Assembly (NCBI RefSeq): GCF_026627445.1
Contig: NZ_JAPNLJ010000038.1
Span: forward strand, 20,152 to 84,151
DNA length: 64,000 nucleotides
Origin: Streptomyces sp. H27-H1
Lineage (GTDB): Bacteria; Actinomycetota; Actinomycetes; Streptomycetales; Streptomycetaceae
Reading direction: 5' to 3'
Part shown: piece after piece, positions 31,625 to 39,677 of the stretch
Layout: each line of letters opens with the position of its first letter
How positions within the stretch are numbered: position 1 is the stretch's first letter
Program-made: the position numbers and the translations under genes
The notes under the pieces: model-generated
What the model saw: only the letters and a program-made list of their open reading frames with translations
Told to the model about the DNA's origin: nothing
Databases searched by the model: none

Positions 31625-31955
31625 CGGCAGGCCGGTAAGGATGACGGTCGGCAGACGAACTCACTCCTTGCACGCACACGGGTAACGCGCGCCGGGTGGG
31701 CCGGCGGCGCGTCGGCAGAGGCTATCGGATGAACGGAATCGGGGGTTCACCCCCTGTTTACGCCCCGATAAGCCGAAAATCACGGGCGCATGGGCCCTGT
31801 GCCGATCATCATTGACGATCGGCGGGAGCGATCACAAACCGCCCCTGGCGCAGCCGCTGTTAAAGTGGCCGCAGACGCGTACGAGTGCCGTCAAAGCGTC
31901 CTAATCGCCCGAATGTCACGCCGGACGTGACGAACGAAGGAAAGAGGTGGGGTTG
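31625..31955. other. Divergent intergenic region with inverted repeats
   Basis: This gap holds the promoters of the glycopolymer operon (minus) and of the leader/methyltransferase transcript (plus). It contains a 7-bp dyad, GCCGATC at 31801-31807 with GATCGGC at 31817-31823, and a 6-bp dyad, GTCACG at 31915-31920 with CGTGAC at 31926-31931. TTGACG at 31812-31817 is -35-like but has no good -10 partner. Confidence 0.45.
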
Positions 31956-32036
31956 ATGACCGTCGCAGTCGTCGCCGCCCAGCGCAGCGGACTCCGGTTC
32001 ATCCCTCTCTCCTTCCGGGCGTCCGGCCGGGTCTGA
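31956..32036 (+). CDS. Possible 26-residue leader peptide
   Basis: ATG at 31956 follows GGAAAGAGGTGGGG, one of the best ribosome binding sites in the region, and opens a 26-codon frame (MTVAVVAAQRSGLRFIPL...ASGRV) ending at 32036. It sits 48 bases before the TTG start of the methyltransferase fusion, which has only a weak site of its own. It resembles translated leader peptides of Streptomyces but lacks a run of one amino acid codon that would reveal attenuation by a given tRNA. Confidence 0.5.
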   Translation: MTVAVVAAQRSGLRFIPLSFRASGRV

Positions 32037-32084
32037 TCACACCGATCACCCCCGTCGGCCGGAGCCCCCGTTCAAGGGTTCACG

Positions 32085-33404
32085 TTGACCGACCACACCG
32101 GTAACACCAACAACTCCCACACCACCGATTTCGACACCCAGAGCGACCTCTTTTTCGAGGCGTTCCTGGAGCTGCACCGCGGCCTGCCCCGGCAGTCCCC
32201 CGGCTCCGAGGCCACCACCCGCCACCTGCTGTCCCTGTGCGGACCGCTGCCCGAGCGGCCCCGCGTCCTGGACCTGGGCTGCGGCCCCGGCCCCAGCGCC
32301 CTGCTGCTCGCCGCCGAGGCGGGCGGCGGCGGGGCCGATGTCACCGCCGTCGATCTCCAGGACGGCTTCCTCGAGGAGCTCCGTGCGGCCGCCGCGGCCC
32401 GCGGGCTCACCGGCCGGGTCCGCGCCGTCAAGGCGGACATGGGCGACCTCACATGTCCGGACGGTTCCTTCGACCTCGTATGGGCCGAGGGCTCCGCCTA
32501 CAACATCGGCTTCGCCACCGCGCTCGCACGGTGGAAGCGACTGCTCGCCCCCGGCGGCACCCTGGTGCTGAGCGAGTGCGAATGGACCGTCGAGGAACCC
32601 TCCGCCGGGGTCCGCGCCTTCTGGGACCCGCACTACGCGCTGCGCTCCACCGCCCGCAACCTGGCCGCCGTCCAGGCCGCCGGCTACCAGGTGCTCGGCG
32701 TCCACCGGCAGCCCGAGTCCGACTGGGCCGCCTACTACGGCCCCCTCGGCGAGCGGGCCGCCGGGGCGCCGGAACCCGCCGGGCCCGAGGCCGCGGCCGC
32801 GCTGGGCTTCGTACGCGAGGAGATCGACGTACGGGAGCGGTACGGGCACGAGTACGGATACACCGCCTACGTCCTGCGGCCGGTGACGGCCGGGGACGGC
32901 GGCGCCTGGCACGTGCGCCCCGAGGCGGCCGGGGACGCGGCCGCCGTGCACGCGGTGAACTCGGCGGCCTTCGAGACCCCGGCCGAGGCCGACCTCGTGG
33001 ACGCACTGCGCGGGGACGGCTCCTGGCTGCCCGGCCTCTCCTACGTGGCCGAGGGCCCGGACGGGTCGGTCGCGGCGTACGCCCTGCTGACCCGGTGCGA
33101 GGTGGACGGGGTGGCGGCGCTCGCCCTCGCCCCGGTGGCCACCACTCCCGCGCTCCAGCGCTCGGGCGCCGGAAGCGCGGTCGTACGGGCGCTGCTCGCG
33201 GCGGCCGCGGCGCGCGGGGAGGGGCTGGTGCTCGTCCTCGGGCATCCCGCGTACTACCGGCGCTTCGGGTTCGCACCGGCTTCGCGCTTCGGGATCCGGG
33301 CACCCTTCGAGGTGCCCGACGAGGCGATGATGGCTCTGGTGCTCGACGACGCGGTGCCGGTTCCGACGGGCACGATCAAGTACCCCGCGCCGTTCGGGAT
33401 CTGA
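32085..33404 (+). CDS. Fusion of SAM-dependent methyltransferase and GNAT acetyltransferase
   Basis: The 439-residue protein joins two enzymes. Residues about 1-265 form a class I methyltransferase with the SAM motif RVLDLGCGPGPSALLLAAEA, VTAVDLQDGFLEEL and DLVWAEGSAYNIGF. From about 280 to the end a YhbS-like GNAT domain has WHVRPEAAGDAAAVHAVNSAAF, an acetyl-CoA-loop equivalent near LQRSGAGSAVVRALL, and VLGHPAYYRRFGFAPAS. Neither substrate is evident. The start is a TTG at 32085 with a poor ribosome binding site, downstream of a short well-initiated leader frame. No frameshift or stop separates the halves, so the fusion is real. Confidence 0.85.
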   Translation: MTDHTGNTNNSHTTDFDTQSDLFFEAFLELHRGLPRQSPGSEATTRHLLSLCGPLPERPRVLDLGCGPGPSALLLAAEAGGGGADVTAVDLQDGFLEELRAAAAARGLTGRVRAVKADMGDLTCPDGSFDLVWAEGSAYNIGFATALARWKRLLAPGGTLVLSECEWTVEEPSAGVRAFWDPHYALRSTARNLAAVQAAGYQVLGVHRQPESDWAAYYGPLGERAAGAPEPAGPEAAAALGFVREEIDVRERYGHEYGYTAYVLRPVTAGDGGAWHVRPEAAGDAAAVHAVNSAAFETPAEADLVDALRGDGSWLPGLSYVAEGPDGSVAAYALLTRCEVDGVAALALAPVATTPALQRSGAGSAVVRALLAAAAARGEGLVLVLGHPAYYRRFGFAPASRFGIRAPFEVPDEAMMALVLDDAVPVPTGTIKYPAPFGI

Positions 33405-33565
33405 TGCACTGTCCGGTCCCAGGCCGGACGAACCGAACGCCCGGGACGGTCCGCTCCTCGTCGCTTATCACGCGGCGGGGGGCGGACATGCGCGGATCAC
33501 CGAAGTGCGGGCAATCACCTTTTGTACGGCAGACTGAAAGCTGAAGTCCGAAGCGAAGGATGGGT

Positions 33566-34165
33566 ATGCCGACCACACCAGCCACCGCCGCGAACAGTGC
33601 GACCACGGGCACCAGCGCTCAAGAACCGATCATGCTCGAACTGGTCGACGAGTCCGGCACCACCATCGGCACCGCGGAGAAACTCGCCGCTCATCAGGCG
33701 CCGGGTCAGCTGCACCGGGCGTTCTCCGTGTTCCTCTTCGACGAGCAGGGCCGGATGCTGCTCCAGCAGCGCGCCCTCGGGAAGTACCACTCCCCCGGCG
33801 TCTGGTCGAACACGTGCTGCGGCCACCCCTATCCCGGAGAGTCGCCGTTCGCGGCCGCGGCCCGGCGGACCCACGAGGAGCTGGGCCTCTCGCCCTCGCT
33901 GCTCGCGGAGGCGGGGACGGTGCGCTACAACCATCCGGACCCCGCGTCGGGGCTCGTGGAGCAGGAGTACAACCACCTGTTCGTGGGACTCGCGCAGGCT
34001 TCCGCGCGGCCGGATCCCGAAGAGATCTCGGACACCGCCTTCGTGACCGCCGAGGAACTCGCGAAGCGGCACGCCGAGGCCCCGTTCTCGGCCTGGTTCA
34101 TGACCGTGCTGGACGCGGCCCGGCCCGCGATCCGCGAGCTGACGGGCGACGCGGCGGGCTGGTAG
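33566..34165 (+). CDS. idi: Isopentenyl-diphosphate delta-isomerase, type I
   Basis: The 199-residue Nudix-fold enzyme contains LHRAFSVFLFDEQGRMLLQQRA, SPGVWSNTCCGHPYPGE with the catalytic Cys (Cys85) before GHP, the Nudix helix RRTHEELGL and LVEQEYNHLF with the catalytic and metal-binding Glu residues. It interconverts isopentenyl and dimethylallyl diphosphate. The ATG at 33566 is preferred over 33560 because AAGGA lies five bases before it. It is a monocistronic gene 9 kb from the hopanoid operon and would feed that pathway. Confidence 0.93.
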   Translation: MPTTPATAANSATTGTSAQEPIMLELVDESGTTIGTAEKLAAHQAPGQLHRAFSVFLFDEQGRMLLQQRALGKYHSPGVWSNTCCGHPYPGESPFAAAARRTHEELGLSPSLLAEAGTVRYNHPDPASGLVEQEYNHLFVGLAQASARPDPEEISDTAFVTAEELAKRHAEAPFSAWFMTVLDAARPAIRELTGDAAGW

Positions 34166-34179
34166 CGGCCCCCGCGGGC

Positions 34180-34734
34180 TCAGACCGCCGAGGTCGGGAT
34201 GGCGGCGGGTGACGCGAGCGCCGCGTTGAGCGGCAGGGCCGCCCAGATCACCTTGCCGCCCGTAGAGGTGTGCTCCACGTCGCAGACCCCGCCTGCCTCC
34301 AGCGTGATCTCCCTGACGAGGAGGAGGCCCCGGCCGCCGGTCTGGCCGAAGTCGGCCTCCAGCGCCTTGGGGCGGTACGGGTGGTTGTCCTCGACCGCCA
34401 CCCGTACCCACTCCCGGCCGATGGCCACTTCCACCGCGACCTCCGGCGAGAGCAGGGCCGCGTGGCGGACCGAGTTCGTCACCAGTTCGGAGACGATCAG
34501 CAGCAGGGAGTAGACCAGGTCCAGGTCGGCCGGCACCCCCTGGCGGCCGAGCAGGTCACGCACCGCGCGGCGGGCCTGCGGAACGGATTCTTCTACTGCG
34601 GGTGCCGTGAATCGCCACACCCCCTCGTACGCGAGGGGGGAGGCCTCGACCTCTGGCTCCTCCGCCTTGACTGGCGGGACGCTCCCGCTCACATCCATTT
34701 CCCGGCCCCCGTCTTCACGCTCGATCGTCTGCAC
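34180..34734 (-). CDS. Anti-sigma-factor-type ATP-binding protein (RsbW/HATPase_c-like)
   Basis: The 184-residue protein has the HATPase fold: LLIVSELVTNSVRHA (N box), VAVEDNHPYRP (G1-like) and TGGRGLLLVREI (G2). No dimerisation/phosphoacceptor domain is present, which fits the many RsbW-like serine kinases or anti-sigma factors of Streptomyces. No anti-anti-sigma or sigma gene is adjacent. The start is uncertain between GTG 34734 and ATG 34698. Confidence 0.82.
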   Translation of the reverse strand: MQTIEREDGGREMDVSGSVPPVKAEEPEVEASPLAYEGVWRFTAPAVEESVPQARRAVRDLLGRQGVPADLDLVYSLLLIVSELVTNSVRHAALLSPEVAVEVAIGREWVRVAVEDNHPYRPKALEADFGQTGGRGLLLVREITLEAGGVCDVEHTSTGGKVIWAALPLNAALASPAAIPTSAV

Positions 34735-34828
34735 ACGTCAAGAGTGGGGACCGGACCGCTCCGGGCTGGACCGCTGACCAGAAGTCAGCATCAATCGGAC
34801 ACTTTCTGACCGCTGGCGTATGACAGAG

Positions 34829-35530
34829 TCAGTTGTTCGACCGTTCCTGATCTTCTGAGGGAAGCTTCTCGGCCGCCCGGGGCGTTTCGGCCACACCGAC
34901 CCCCGCCCCCGCCGGCGTCACAGGAACCTCGTCGTCCCTGACCAAGCCCAGGATGCGGCGGGCTCCCATGCCCACGGCGATCAGACTCAGACCGTCGAAC
35001 AGCAGCGCGAGGGAGAAGAACGCTCCGATCACGTACAGGCTGCTGCTGGGCCAATTGGAGAGGATCAGCAGGCCCAGCAGGATGCCGAAGGCGCCCTGGA
35101 CCAGGGTCAGCCCGAGGTGCGCGCCGCGCACCACCACGGCGCCCGCCAGCCGGAACACCCCGCCGGTGAGGAACAGCAGCGCGGCGAACATGGTCAGTGC
35201 CTCCGCGCTCGCCTCCGGGCGGCGCAGGATCACGAAGCCGGCCGCCATGTTGATCGCGGCGACGATGACGGCGAGCCAGAAATAGTTGCTCTTGCGGGAC
35301 TGGATCGCCTGGAGCAGCCCCACCACGCCGCCGGCCAGCAGCAGCCAGCCGAAGAGGAACATCGTGGTCAGGGTGGCGACGCCGGTGTAGACGAGGCCCA
35401 CCAGCCCGGCCACCACCAAGAGCGCGCCTAGCAGTGCCATCAGCGCGAAACTGCGGCTGACCTTCTTCTTGTCGTCCTTCATGCCCTCGGGACCCTTGCG
35501 GTCCGCATGCTCGGCACTGTCTGCGCCCAT
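34829..35530 (-). CDS. HdeD-like multi-span membrane protein
   Basis: The 233-residue protein has a hydrophilic N-terminus with KDDKKK, then six hydrophobic segments arranged as three similar pairs (for example ALMALLGALLVVAGLVGLVY and FFSLALLFDGLSLIAVGMG), the pattern of the HdeD/DUF308 family. The C-terminal 50 residues are hydrophilic and acidic. HdeD of enterobacteria affects acid resistance; the role in Streptomyces is unknown. AAAGGTGG precedes the ATG at 35530. It is divergent from the enoyl-CoA hydratase gene. Confidence 0.82.
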   Translation of the reverse strand: MGADSAEHADRKGPEGMKDDKKKVSRSFALMALLGALLVVAGLVGLVYTGVATLTTMFLFGWLLLAGGVVGLLQAIQSRKSNYFWLAVIVAAINMAAGFVILRRPEASAEALTMFAALLFLTGGVFRLAGAVVVRGAHLGLTLVQGAFGILLGLLILSNWPSSSLYVIGAFFSLALLFDGLSLIAVGMGARRILGLVRDDEVPVTPAGAGVGVAETPRAAEKLPSEDQERSNN

Positions 35531-35645
35531 GGACGCGCCACCTTTCAGCACCCCCCGCACGGCCCCCACTGCCTGCCGGTCCACCGATCTGCCGGGTACC
35601 GGTCTCTTGATCATAGGTTTCACCGCCCGGGATAGCATCCGGCGC

Positions 35646-36431
35646 ATGGACGCAGCCCACGCCGCCGAGGCAACGCAGGCACCCCGCGGAGCCCTCCTCA
35701 CCGACGTCTCCGACGGGGTCGCCACCGTCGTGATCTCGCACCCCGCCAAGCGCAACGCCATGACGGCCGCGATGTGGCGCGGGCTGCCGGAGCTGCTCGC
35801 CGGGCTCGCGGCGGATCCCGCCGTACGGGTACTGGTCCTCACGGGGGCCGGCGAGACCTTCTGCGCGGGGGCCGACATCTCCTCGCTGACCGGGGCCGAG
35901 GACCCGCAGGCCCTGGCCGTGGCAGCGGAGGAGGCGCTCGCCGCCTTCCCCAAGCCCACCCTGGCCGCGATCCGCGGGTTCTGCGTGGGCGGGGGCAGCC
36001 AGCTGGCCGCCGCCTGCGATCTGCGCTTCGCGGAGGAGGGGGCTTCCTTCGGGGTGACGCCGGCGAAGCTGGGCATCGTGTACCCGGCCTCGTCCACCCG
36101 GCGGCTCGCCTCCCTGGTGGGTCCGGCAGCCGCCAAGTACCTGCTCTTCTCCGCCCAGTTGATCGACGCGGAGCGGGCGCTGCGTACGGGACTGCTGGAC
36201 GAGCTGCTGCCGGCGGGGCAGCTGTCGAAGCGGGTGGCCGAGTTCGCTCGGATCCTGGCCACGCGCTCACAGCTCACGCAGGCTTCGGCGAAGGAGTTCG
36301 CGGACGGCCGCACGGACCGGGACGCGTACTGGGCGGCGCAGGCGGCCGGAAGCGGAGACACCGCCGAGGGGGTCGCCGCCTTCCTGGAACGGCGCGCGCC
36401 CGCCTTCACCTGGACTCCGCCGACGGGGTGA
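35646..36431 (+). CDS. Enoyl-CoA hydratase/isomerase family protein, atypical active site
   Basis: The 261-residue crotonase-fold protein has the oxyanion-hole motif FCAGADISSL and RGFCVGGGSQLAAACDLRFA. Hydratases usually have GGGCEL; here the first catalytic Glu is replaced by Gln (GGGSQL). The second, in the FGQPE block, is lost too (FGVTPAKLGIVYP). It therefore probably does not hydrate enoyl-CoA in the ordinary way and may be an isomerase, lyase or thioesterase of the superfamily. It stands alone between HdeD and the transporter gene. Confidence 0.83.
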   Translation: MDAAHAAEATQAPRGALLTDVSDGVATVVISHPAKRNAMTAAMWRGLPELLAGLAADPAVRVLVLTGAGETFCAGADISSLTGAEDPQALAVAAEEALAAFPKPTLAAIRGFCVGGGSQLAAACDLRFAEEGASFGVTPAKLGIVYPASSTRRLASLVGPAAAKYLLFSAQLIDAERALRTGLLDELLPAGQLSKRVAEFARILATRSQLTQASAKEFADGRTDRDAYWAAQAAGSGDTAEGVAAFLERRAPAFTWTPPTG

Positions 36432-36550
36432 GCGGGCCGAGCCGCGCGGCCTGCGAGCTCCCGCTGGCCCGGCCCGCGCCGGCCTTGCCCGCGCCGCCCC
36501 TCCCGTAAGCCCGGCGCCGTGCGCCCGCCCTCCCCGCTCCGGAGCCCGTC

Positions 36551-37822
36551 CTGTACCCCGTCGCCGCCGCATGCCTGTCCGTCGCCCTCCTCCTCGGGGT
36601 GCTGGCCTTCGCCGTACTGCGCCCGCGCGGACTGCCGGAGGCCGCGGCGGCCGTGCCCGCCGCCGGGGTGCTCGTCGAACTGGGCGTCGTACCGCCCGCC
36701 GACGCGTGGGCGCAGACCCGCGAGCTGCTGCCGGTGGTCGGCTTCCTCGCTGTCATCCTGGCGCTGGCCCGGCTCTGCGCCGACGAGGGGCTTTTCCAGG
36801 CCGCCGGGGCCGCGGTGGCCCGGCGGGCGGCGGGGCGCGGCCCGGTGGCGCTGCTCGGCGGGGTGTTCGCCGTCGCCTCCGTCGTCACCGCCGCGCTGAG
36901 CCTGGACGCGACCGTGGTGCTGCTGACCCCGGTGGTGCTGGCGACCGCCTCCCGGCTGGGGGCCCGGCCGCGCCCGCACGTCTACGCCACCGCGCACCTG
37001 GCGAACTCCGCCTCGCTCCTCCTGCCGGTCTCCAACCTCACCAATCTGCTCGCCTTCGCCGCGAGCGGGCTGTCCTTCACCCGGTTCGCGGCGCTGATGG
37101 CCTTGCCGTGGCTGGCGGCGATCGCAGTGGAGTACGCGGTGTTCCGCCGCTACTTCCGGACCGACCTGGCGGCCGCCCCGGAGCACGTCCCGGAAGCCGC
37201 GGAGCCGGCGCCGATGCCCTGGTTCGCGGCCGGTGTGCTCGCGCTGACCCTGGCCGGCTTCGCGCTCGCCTCCTTCGCGGGGGCCAGCCCCGCCTGGGCG
37301 GCGCTGGCGGGCACGCTGGTCCTCGCCGTACGGGCGCTGCGGCGCCGGGAAACCACTGCGGTGCGGATCCTGCGCTCGGCGGCGCCCGCCTTCTGCCTGT
37401 TCGTGCTGGCGCTGGGGGTGGTGGTGCGGGCGGTCGTGGACCACGGGCTCGGGGACGCACTGCAGCGGGTGACCCCGGCCGGGGATTCGCTGCCCGCGCT
37501 GCTCGCGGTGGCGGCGGTGGCCGCCGTGCTGGCCAACCTGATCAACAATCTGCCCGCGGTACTGGCCCTGCTCCCGGTGGCCTCGGCGGGTGGCGCGGGG
37601 CCGGTGCTGGCGGTGCTGATCGGGGTGAACATCGGGCCGAACCTGACCTACGCGGGCTCGCTGGCCACGCTGCTCTGGCGGCGGATCCTGCACGGCGACG
37701 GCGTCGGCGCGGATCTGGTGACGCTCCGGGACTTCACCCGGCTCGGGCTGCTGACCACCGTCCCGGCGCTCGCGGCGGCGGTGACGGCGCTGTGGGCGGC
37801 CCTTGGCCTCCTCGGTGCATGA
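36551..37822 (+). CDS. SLC13/ArsB-like ion transporter
   Basis: The protein of about 423 residues has ten or more hydrophobic segments and two matching re-entrant-type blocks: AHLANSASLLLPVSNLTNLLAF in the first half and VLANLINNLPAVLALLP followed by GVNIGPNLTYAGS in the second. These are typical of the ion transporter superfamily that includes ArsB, NhaD and SLC13 members. Arsenite, sodium or a dicarboxylate are all possible. The frame has no ATG/GTG/TTG before GTG 36599, which would cut the first membrane helix. CTG at 36551, six bases after GGAG, gives a complete helix and is my choice. Confidence 0.78.
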   Translation: MYPVAAACLSVALLLGVLAFAVLRPRGLPEAAAAVPAAGVLVELGVVPPADAWAQTRELLPVVGFLAVILALARLCADEGLFQAAGAAVARRAAGRGPVALLGGVFAVASVVTAALSLDATVVLLTPVVLATASRLGARPRPHVYATAHLANSASLLLPVSNLTNLLAFAASGLSFTRFAALMALPWLAAIAVEYAVFRRYFRTDLAAAPEHVPEAAEPAPMPWFAAGVLALTLAGFALASFAGASPAWAALAGTLVLAVRALRRRETTAVRILRSAAPAFCLFVLALGVVVRAVVDHGLGDALQRVTPAGDSLPALLAVAAVAAVLANLINNLPAVLALLPVASAGGAGPVLAVLIGVNIGPNLTYAGSLATLLWRRILHGDGVGADLVTLRDFTRLGLLTTVPALAAAVTALWAALGLLGA

Positions 37823-37890
37823 CCCGCCGCCTCGGTGCGTGACCGGCCGCCTCGGTGCGTGACCGGCCTCCTCGGTACGTGACCGGCCGC
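37811..37890 (+). repeat. Four 20-bp tandem repeats
   Basis: Units of CTCGGTGCGTGACCGGCCGC start at 37811, 37831, 37851 and 37871, differing at one to three positions. The first copy spans the stop codon of the transporter, and the array ends 66 bases before the ABC-F start. It is probably slippage-generated and may vary between strains. Confidence 0.85.
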
Positions 37891-37956
37891 CCGGAACGCG
37901 GGGCGGGCGCCGGGGCGGGGCGGCGAGGGCGGGGGCGCGGATAGGATCGGCAGATC

Positions 37957-39594
37957 ATGACTGCAACCCTCGTCGCCAAGAAGCTCACCGCCGCGCACGG
38001 TGAGCGCACGCTCTTCGCCGATCTCGACCTCGTCGTCGCGCCCGGCGACGTCATCGGCCTCGTCGGCGTCAACGGCGCCGGGAAGTCCACGCTGCTGCGG
38101 ATGCTCGCCGGGCTGGACGCCCCCGAGACCGGTGAGGTGCGGCTCTCCCCGCCCACCGCCGCCGTCGGTCACCTCCCCCAGGAGCCGGAGCGGCGCCCCG
38201 GGGAGTCGGTCCGCGAGTTCCTGGCCCGGCGTACCGGGGTGGCCACGGCGCAGGCCGAACTCGACGCGGCGACGCAGGGCCTCGTGGACGGCGCGGCGGG
38301 CGCGGACGACGCGTACGCGGACGCCCTCGACCGGTGGCTGAACCTCGGCGGCGCCGACCTCGACGAGCGGGCCCAGGAGGTCGCCGACGACCTCGGGCTC
38401 GCGGTGGGACTCGACCTGCCGATGACCGCGCTGTCCGGCGGCCAGGCCGCCCGCGCCGGACTGGCCTCGCTCCTGCTGTCCCGCTACGACGTCTTCCTGC
38501 TCGACGAGCCGACCAACGACCTCGACCTCGACGGTCTGGAGCGCCTGGAGCAGTTCGTGAAGGGGCTGCGCGCCGGCACCGTCGTGATCAGCCACGACCG
38601 CGAGTTCCTCACGCGCACTGTCACCAAGGTCCTCGAACTCGACCTGGCCCAGCAGCAGATCAACCTCTACGGCGGCGGCTACGACGCCTACCTGGAGGAG
38701 CGCGAGCGGTCCCGCAGCCACGCCCGCGAGGAGTACGACGAGTACGCCGACAAGCGGTCCGCCCTGGAGGGCCGGGCCGCGATGCAGCGGGGCTGGATGG
38801 ACAAGGGCGTCAAGAACGCCCGCCGCAAGGCCACCGACAACGACAAGATCGGCAAGAAGTTCCGCAGCGAGGCGAGCGAGAAGCAGGCCTCCAAGGCCCG
38901 CCAGACGCAGCGCGCGATCGAGCGGCTCGACGTGGTCGACGAACCGCGCAAGGAGTGGGATCTGCGCATGGAGATCGCCGCGGCCCCGCGCTCCGGCTCG
39001 GTGGTCGCCACCCTGCGCGAAGCCGCGGTCCAGCGCGGGGACTTCGGCTTCGGACCGGCGAGCCTGCAGATCGACTGGGCGGACCGGGTCGCCATCACCG
39101 GAGCCAACGGGGCCGGGAAGTCGACCCTGTTGGCCGTGCTCCTGGGCCGGCTCGCCCCGGACTCCGGCGCGGCCACCCTCGGTTCGGGTGTGCTGGTCGG
39201 CGAAGTGGACCAGGCTCGCGGCCTGTTCCTCGGCGACGAGCCGCTCATCGAGGCCTTCTGCGCCGCGGTGCCCGACACCGAGCCGGCCGACGTCCGCACC
39301 CTGCTCGCCAAGTTCGGCCTGAAGGCGGCGCACGTGACCCGTCCGGCGGCCACCCTCTCCCCCGGCGAGCGCACCCGGGCGGCCCTGGCGCTCCTCCAGG
39401 GGCGCGGGGTGAACCTGCTGGTGCTGGACGAGCCGACGAACCACCTCGACCTGCCGGCGATCGAGCAGCTGGAGTCCGCTCTGGAGGCCTACGAGGGCAC
39501 CCTGCTGCTGGTCACCCACGACCGCCGGATGCTCGACGCGGTCCAGGTGACCCGCAGGCTGCACGTCGCCGGCGGCAAGGTCACCGAGCTCTGA
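37957..39594 (+). CDS. ABC-F family ATPase
   Basis: The 545-residue soluble protein has two ABC cassettes. The first has Walker A GVNGAGKST near residue 39, signature ALSGGQAARAGL and LLDEPTNDLDL. The second has GANGAGKST near 385, signature TLSPGERTRAAL and VLDEPTNHLDL. Between them is a charged linker rich in Arg/Lys/Glu (P-site-tRNA-interacting motif region). No membrane domain is present. ABC-F proteins act on the ribosome, in translation or in antibiotic resistance. The second signature has a Pro (LSPGE), as seen in several Streptomyces members. A resistance role is possible but nothing nearby supports it. Confidence 0.9.
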   Translation: MTATLVAKKLTAAHGERTLFADLDLVVAPGDVIGLVGVNGAGKSTLLRMLAGLDAPETGEVRLSPPTAAVGHLPQEPERRPGESVREFLARRTGVATAQAELDAATQGLVDGAAGADDAYADALDRWLNLGGADLDERAQEVADDLGLAVGLDLPMTALSGGQAARAGLASLLLSRYDVFLLDEPTNDLDLDGLERLEQFVKGLRAGTVVISHDREFLTRTVTKVLELDLAQQQINLYGGGYDAYLEERERSRSHAREEYDEYADKRSALEGRAAMQRGWMDKGVKNARRKATDNDKIGKKFRSEASEKQASKARQTQRAIERLDVVDEPRKEWDLRMEIAAAPRSGSVVATLREAAVQRGDFGFGPASLQIDWADRVAITGANGAGKSTLLAVLLGRLAPDSGAATLGSGVLVGEVDQARGLFLGDEPLIEAFCAAVPDTEPADVRTLLAKFGLKAAHVTRPAATLSPGERTRAALALLQGRGVNLLVLDEPTNHLDLPAIEQLESALEAYEGTLLLVTHDRRMLDAVQVTRRLHVAGGKVTEL

Positions 39595-39677
39595 GGCCCC
39601 CGCCCTGAGCCGACGGGGCACGCCCCGCACGGCGCGCCCGGAGCCCGCCGGCATGGACGAACGGGGGCCGGACCGGA

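Noticed and set aside
34829..37693. A 954-codon minus-strand frame
   Set aside because: Only its last 233 codons (HdeD) show membrane and family features; the rest is the shadow of the hydratase and transporter genes.
37957..39594. ABC-F protein as a biosynthetic-cluster antibiotic resistance gene
   Set aside because: No antibiotic biosynthesis genes lie around it, and ABC-F proteins are common housekeeping paralogues.
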